A stretch of DNA of 35,740 bases from Terrimicrobiaceae bacterium (GTDB taxonomy: Bacteria; Verrucomicrobiota; Verrucomicrobiia; Chthoniobacterales; JAATET01), in the NCBI GenBank assembly GCA_028713285.1, contig JAQTOP010000030.1, forward strand, positions 1-35,740. The letters are read 5' to 3'. Numbering within the stretch: the first letter of the stretch is position 1; every line of letters begins with the position of its first letter. Under the pieces are notes generated by a model that ran no database searches, was not told where the DNA came from, and saw nothing but the letters and a program-made list of their open reading frames with translations. Of the stretch, positions 32,013 to 35,740 are shown piece after piece. Made by a program: the position numbers and the translations under genes.

Positions 32013-33097
32013 GATTGGACGGCGAGTTCCTGCGCCCGGTTCGACTCGACGGGGGTGAACCAGGGCTGATCGAGCACCTCTCGCTCGCGATAGCATGTCT
32101 CGATCAAACGCAGCGAGCGGATGCCCTCGGCGCCGGGAATCAGGAGGGGTTGAGTGCCGCGAATGGCAGCGGCGACATTTTGAAGCTGCGCGATGAAGCT
32201 CTGCGGATTGGTCGCCAGCGGCTGCGGCTCGGCGCCGTTCAGATTCGATCTTAGCGGTGTGACGAGTTGCGCACGCAGCGCGGCGGACGTGCCGGCGAGC
32301 TGGACGGTGAGATTGTTCGCGTCGTTGACCTTCCACGAGACGAGGCCGTGTTCGAATTCAAAGCGATACTCGTTTGCCGTGCTCCAATCGCGGCTGAGGC
32401 GAATCATGCCCTGTGCGCCGCCGCGGTGGGTGAGGGTGGCACGGGCGTTTGTCTCCAGCCCGCCCATCGCGTCGTCGGCGTAATCCAGCGACTCCGGCTC
32501 GCCGGCCCACCACACGAGCAGGTCGAGCACGTGGACGCCGATGTCGAGCAGGACCCCGCCGGGCGTCTGCGCCTTGTTGAAAAACGAGGGCGTCGCCGCA
32601 GGCCATTTGAACGGCCCGCCTTCGACAATGGAATACGAACGCAACACCCCAAGCTGGCCGCCGGCAATCAAGTCCTTGAGATAGCGGCTCGATGGAAAGA
32701 ACCGCTTGTAAAGTCCCACGGCGAGAAGACGCTGCGCGGACTCGGCGGCCGCGATCATCTTTTCGCATTCCGCGGAGGCCGAAGCCATCGGCTTCTCGCA
32801 GAGCACATGCCAGCCGCGTGCGAACGATTCCAGCGTCTGCCCGGCGTGAAAACGCGGCGGCGTCGCGACGATCGCCAGGCCGCCAGCCGGCATTTCCGCG
32901 TCGGCGAGGGTGGTGAACTGGCCCGCACGAGGGAACGCCTCGGCGAGGGGCGCCCGCGCGGATGCGCTGGGATCGATCAATGAATGGACGGCGAACTCGC
33001 CAGTCGCGGACAGCGCGCGCAATGTCGGCAGGTAGAATGCCTGCGAAACAGCTCCGCAGCCGATCAGTGCGACGGGAATGGCGGTTTGGGTGGTCAC
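32009..33097 (-). CDS. Gfo/Idh/MocA-family NAD(P)-dependent sugar dehydrogenase, GTG start
   Basis: The 362-residue protein has a Rossmann start VALIGCGAVSQAFYLP, the EKP motif at 101-103 in HVLCEKPMAS, and the catalytic-type segment GGVLLDIGVHVLDLLVWW in the C-terminal domain. It belongs to the same broad family as 19567-20658 but is clearly a different subgroup. The start used is the GTG at 33097, directly before the Rossmann strand and 31 bp after the preceding stop. Longer in-frame starts overlap the upstream gene and add an unconserved basic stretch. An ATGA overlap couples it to the SDR epimerase/dehydratase. The likely role is a redox step in synthesis of an unusual nucleotide sugar. 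Confidence 0.92.
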   Translation of the reverse strand: MTTQTAIPVALIGCGAVSQAFYLPTLRALSATGEFAVHSLIDPSASARAPLAEAFPRAGQFTTLADAEMPAGGLAIVATPPRFHAGQTLESFARGWHVLCEKPMASASAECEKMIAAAESAQRLLAVGLYKRFFPSSRYLKDLIAGGQLGVLRSYSIVEGGPFKWPAATPSFFNKAQTPGGVLLDIGVHVLDLLVWWAGEPESLDYADDAMGGLETNARATLTHRGGAQGMIRLSRDWSTANEYRFEFEHGLVSWKVNDANNLTVQLAGTSAALRAQLVTPLRSNLNGAEPQPLATNPQSFIAQLQNVAAAIRGTQPLLIPGAEGIRSLRLIETCYREREVLDQPWFTPVESNRAQELAVQS

Positions 33098-33128
33098 GAT
33101 GGTTTGCGAGATTCCGGGAGGGCGGGCC

Positions 33129-34361
33129 TTAGTTAAGGAGAATTTCCTCCAACTGGCGTTGGATTGCATCCGGATTGAACATTCCGCGAGCATGCGCCGC
33201 GAGCGGGGCGGCGGAGGCCTTCCAGCCTTCCGCACTTTTCAACGATTCCGCCCAGTGGGTGAGGGCTTCCATCTGGCAGGGGAGGAAAAAGTCCGGATAC
33301 GATTCCTGCGCGGCCCAACGCCCGATTGCGCTTTCCGCTGGGGAAACGATTGCGCACGGCAGGCCAAGATGCGAATACTCGATAAACTTGCTTGGGAAGC
33401 TCGACTCGATCCAGGGCATTTCGCCGACGGCATCGGCATAGGAAACGACCAATCCGCTGGCACGGTGCGCAAGGTGATTGAGCGCTTCACGGTTCGATGC
33501 AAAGGGTTTCACCCATTCCATGCTCTCCGCATCCAGAAAGGCGCGAAGTTCCGGCGTCTCTTTGCTAAGGACAACGAGCCGCGCGCCCGCGGCGTCCAGC
33601 GCTCGCGATATCCGTGCGAGAAGAGCGAATTGTGCAGGCCAGATCGCGCCGGCGTAGTAAATGCGCGTCGCTGCGGCGCGGATCGGCTGCCACGTTGCAG
33701 GCGAGTTCCATCCTTCGGGAATGGGCGGCAGCACGGTCACCGTCTCCTGTTTTAGGCGGTAGCACGCGGCGAGAGCCGGGGAAGCGAAAAGCGCCTTCCG
33801 TGAGTTCCTCAAAATCCACTCGTAGCGCTTGTGAGCGCGCGAACCGTCTTCGGGATTCTTTGCAAAGCAGCGCACATCATCGTGATGGATTGTGGCGAGC
33901 GGCAGGCGGTAGCGGCGGGCGAATCCCACAGCCGCCAGCGAGAGCGTGTCGCTGAATGCGGAAAGATACGTCAGCACCGCGTCCGGTGGAGTGTCCATGA
34001 GACTTCGGATTTCCCCAGCCCACAGCCAGGCTCGCAAGTTCCTCGAAAGCGCATTGTTTGGATCGAACGGAGGCCACCAGGGTTTGCGGTGGCTCAAGGT
34101 AAGCGCCGGCCAGCCGTTCCGGGTGCAAACTGCGGTATCCTGTCCCCACTCAGGCACGATCTGCACGTCCCATCCTTGCGATGCAAGACGAAGAAGATGG
34201 CGATAGACAATGATCGGGCTGCCGGTGCCCTCGCCGGGCATGTGGCCGAAGTAAACAAGACGGCGCGCTCGCGAGACCTTTTTCTCCGCAGATGCGGTAG
34301 GATTCAGCGGTTGGGAAAGGGCGGGCGCCATTCCCGCCGCATGAGAATAATTTTGGATCAT
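33129..34361 (-). CDS. GT-B-type glycosyltransferase
   Basis: The 410-residue protein has a ~30-residue variable N-terminus, then RRLVYFGHMPGEGTGSPIIVYRHL as the first strand and acceptor loop. The donor domain contains IYYAGAIWPAQFALLARISRAL and SSFPSKFIEYSHLGLPCAIV. The latter is the form of the nucleotide-binding helix found in GT4-like enzymes that read PSKxxEYxxxGxP. The catalytic glutamate is therefore probably E in FIEY. Specificity is unknown. The ATG at 34361 overlaps the upstream acyltransferase stop as ATGA, which fixes the start. The Gfo/Idh/MocA dehydrogenase follows after 31 bp. Confidence 0.88.
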   Translation of the reverse strand: MIQNYSHAAGMAPALSQPLNPTASAEKKVSRARRLVYFGHMPGEGTGSPIIVYRHLLRLASQGWDVQIVPEWGQDTAVCTRNGWPALTLSHRKPWWPPFDPNNALSRNLRAWLWAGEIRSLMDTPPDAVLTYLSAFSDTLSLAAVGFARRYRLPLATIHHDDVRCFAKNPEDGSRAHKRYEWILRNSRKALFASPALAACYRLKQETVTVLPPIPEGWNSPATWQPIRAAATRIYYAGAIWPAQFALLARISRALDAAGARLVVLSKETPELRAFLDAESMEWVKPFASNREALNHLAHRASGLVVSYADAVGEMPWIESSFPSKFIEYSHLGLPCAIVSPAESAIGRWAAQESYPDFFLPCQMEALTHWAESLKSAEGWKASAAPLAAHARGMFNPDAIQRQLEEILLN

Positions 34362-35533
34362 GCCGTTGGGCCAATGGTGGGCGAGCCCAATGCTCCGGCC
34401 ATTCTCGCCCTCTGTATCAACCATTTGCCCGCCTGAATGCTCGGAAGCTCGAGGAGGGTATAAAAGCACCAGGATGCGAGCGCGATCAGGACGCATGCTC
34501 CGAGGCAAAGTATATAAATCGCAACCGGCTGGAAATGGACGGATGGAAGTCCCTTTTCAAGGGCGCGGGGGACGAGACCGAGAATCGGTTGATGAATCAG
34601 GTAAATGCTGAAACTCATGACTCCGACAACACGAAGCGGATGGCGAACAAATCGAGAAAGCGGGAAATCGGGGAATCTGCAATCTTTCGAATAGATTAGC
34701 CATGTAATTAGCTGAGCGGTGGCCAGAGCGGCCAGTGGGAAGCAAAATGCGGAAAGGGGTTTTATGAAATAGAAGCAGAGCATCAACGCGGACCAGAAGA
34801 AAATCGGAAGCTTTGTCGCGGAAAGTTTTTGTTCCTTCAAAAACGCCTCCGCCACGTAAGCTCCCAGGGACCAACTGAACCAATAAAAAAGCGGCGTTCC
34901 CGTGAGCCAGGCGGGAAGCGGGCCGTCATACGCAATACCCCACAGCCCGGAGCCCGCTCTCAATCCGATCTCGATGATTCCAGTGATCCAGAGTGCGGCC
35001 TTCCACCCGAACTTCCCTGCGATGAAAAGGAGCGCCGGATAGAGCAAATACAATTGGAACTCCATCGCGATGCTCCAAAAGGATGGGTTGATCCCAAATA
35101 CCGATCTCGGATCGACATTTTGGATAAGCAATAGGTGGGTGCCGAACTGGGCGTAGCTTGAGAAAGAGTCGAGGTAAATGGCATGCCAGGGATAAACGAA
35201 CGAAAATACAAACAACGCGACGAGATACGGCGGATAGATGCGGAAGAATCGGCGAAGATAGAACTCCGAAATGCTCTTCTGGCGGGATCGTTCGAAGCTC
35301 AGATGAATGCAAAAGCCGCTGACAACAAAGAAGATCGCGACGCCGGCCCACCCAAGGGAGGCGGGCAATAGCAACCAGAATCCGAGCGGCTCATCAAAGT
35401 TTCGAGACCAGCCGTTCCACCTAAGTTGATCGACGCCGGACGATACTCCAAAACAGTGGTAGAGGACGACGAGTCCAATCGCAATGCCGCGAAGGTAGTC
35501 TAAAAAACGCAGATGCGAATCGTTCCGAGCCAT
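34358..35533 (-). CDS. Membrane O-acyltransferase, Acyl_transf_3 (OafA/NodX) family
   Basis: The 391-residue multi-pass membrane protein has LRFLDYLRGIAIGLVVLYHC (with the conserved R and H), FFVVSGFCIHLSFER, LRRFFRIYPPYLVALF and NPSFWSIAMEFQLYLLYPAL. It also has VMSFSIYLIHQPIL near the C-terminus. It is a paralogue of the acyltransferase at 28723-29907, with the same blocks but different intervening segments. The expected role is O-acylation of a surface glycan at the periplasmic side, using a cytoplasmic acyl donor. The ATG at 35533 is preceded by an AT-rich AAAATATA stretch. It is the first gene of the locus within the window, and an ATGA overlap joins it to the following glycosyltransferase. 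Confidence 0.95.
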   Translation of the reverse strand: MARNDSHLRFLDYLRGIAIGLVVLYHCFGVSSGVDQLRWNGWSRNFDEPLGFWLLLPASLGWAGVAIFFVVSGFCIHLSFERSRQKSISEFYLRRFFRIYPPYLVALFVFSFVYPWHAIYLDSFSSYAQFGTHLLLIQNVDPRSVFGINPSFWSIAMEFQLYLLYPALLFIAGKFGWKAALWITGIIEIGLRAGSGLWGIAYDGPLPAWLTGTPLFYWFSWSLGAYVAEAFLKEQKLSATKLPIFFWSALMLCFYFIKPLSAFCFPLAALATAQLITWLIYSKDCRFPDFPLSRFVRHPLRVVGVMSFSIYLIHQPILGLVPRALEKGLPSVHFQPVAIYILCLGACVLIALASWCFYTLLELPSIQAGKWLIQRARMAGALGSPTIGPTA

Positions 35534-35622
35534 TATATTTTCGATTGGGCCGGGGTGATCCCACTATGCTTTAGTGAGTTCAGGCAGTCGGCCTGGCGGC
35601 AGGTTAAATCCGGAGAGACTAG

Positions 35623-35740
35623 AAGCTATCCCAAAACCTCTGATTTGGCATGGGATATGCTAATTTATTGGGATGCTGCGACTTAGCGAGACGGAGTTGG
35701 ATGTTCTCAGTGACCTTGTGCCCGATTTTGAGCCGAGTCC
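35623..35740 (+). mobile_element. Possible left end of an insertion sequence (IS5-like), truncated by the window
   Basis: Next to CTAG (35619-35622), a YTAR-type target, begins AAGCTATCCCAAAAC, which looks like an IS5-group terminal repeat. TATCCCA (35627-35633) and TGGGATA (35651-35657) form an inverted repeat. The stretch is AT-richer than its surroundings and leads into a plus-strand ORF. The right end is outside the window, so terminal repeats cannot be compared. Confidence 0.35.
35673..35740 (+). CDS. First 22 codons of a probable transposase (partial)
   Basis: From the ATG at 35673 the frame is open to the window edge. It reads LRLSETELDVLSDLVPDF, similar in pattern to the N-terminus of IS5-family transposases (xLSDxEWxxIxPLLP). 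This is only a short stretch and no catalytic residue is visible, so the call rests on pattern and on the flanking repeat. It could also be an unrelated small protein. Confidence 0.35.
   Translation, partial: MLRLSETELDVLSDLVPDFEPS

Noticed and set aside
12122-35533. CRISPR array, phage defence island or biosynthetic peptide cluster
   Set aside because: No spaced direct repeats, Cas, nuclease/toxin or NRPS/PKS signatures were seen. Every gene in this stretch fits glycan synthesis or modification.
12122-35533. Exosortase/PEP-CTERM-linked exopolysaccharide locus
   Set aside because: No exosortase-like membrane protein or PEP-CTERM tail occurs among the genes seen, so this link cannot be claimed from the window.

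Overview
The window is a GC-rich bacterial chromosome segment, tentatively from the Verrucomicrobiota. That placement is inference from gene content (a lysine/alanine-rich histone H1-like protein, a short MetE-like protein, an hom-thrC pair next to lysC, and a large exopolysaccharide locus) and not from a marker gene. Most genes have clear family signatures. Few starts have a good Shine-Dalgarno sequence, and many genes are joined by 4-bp ATGA or GTGA overlaps.

The left third (1-9421) is housekeeping. It holds the 3' part of an AarF/UbiB-family ABC1 kinase gene, lysC (aspartate kinase), a tRNA-Ser(GGA), a MetE-like methyltransferase with all four expected zinc ligands, and two exported proteins (an L,D-transpeptidase and a single-domain rhodanese). 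A bidirectional terminator separates these from a divergently read AsnC-family regulator plus aminotransferase operon. A histone H1-like gene follows, then hom-thrC. lysC, hom and thrC supply three steps of the aspartate-to-threonine route, and homoserine also feeds methionine synthesis.

The middle (9422-12038) is a regulatory patch with two response regulators and no intact histidine kinase. One is FixJ/NarL-like. It is preceded, with a 4-bp overlap, by what looks like the decayed C-terminus of its former kinase. An 18-bp perfect palindrome begins at its stop codon, and further related half-sites follow. The other is LytTR-type with a degenerate acidic pocket. Two poorly coding gaps of about 430 and 600 bp flank the FixJ-like gene.

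The right two thirds (12122-35533) is a 21-gene polysaccharide locus, all on the minus strand. It encodes twelve glycosyltransferases or likely glycosyltransferases (seven GT-B type, three GT2, one GT8-like, one WecG/TagA/CpsF). It also encodes an O-antigen-polymerase-like membrane protein, two membrane acyltransferases (Acyl_transf_3), a hexapeptide acetyltransferase, two Gfo/Idh/MocA dehydrogenases, an SDR-type NAD-dependent epimerase/dehydratase, a methyltransferase and a GMC-type flavoprotein oxidoreductase. No initiating phosphoglycosyltransferase, flippase or outer-membrane exporter is in view. The locus is therefore probably continued to the right or completed elsewhere. The simplest reading is a surface or capsular polysaccharide with a long, acylated, partly oxidised or methylated repeat unit.

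At the extreme right edge an AT-richer stretch with an inverted repeat leads into the first 22 codons of a plus-strand ORF that resembles the start of an IS5-type transposase.
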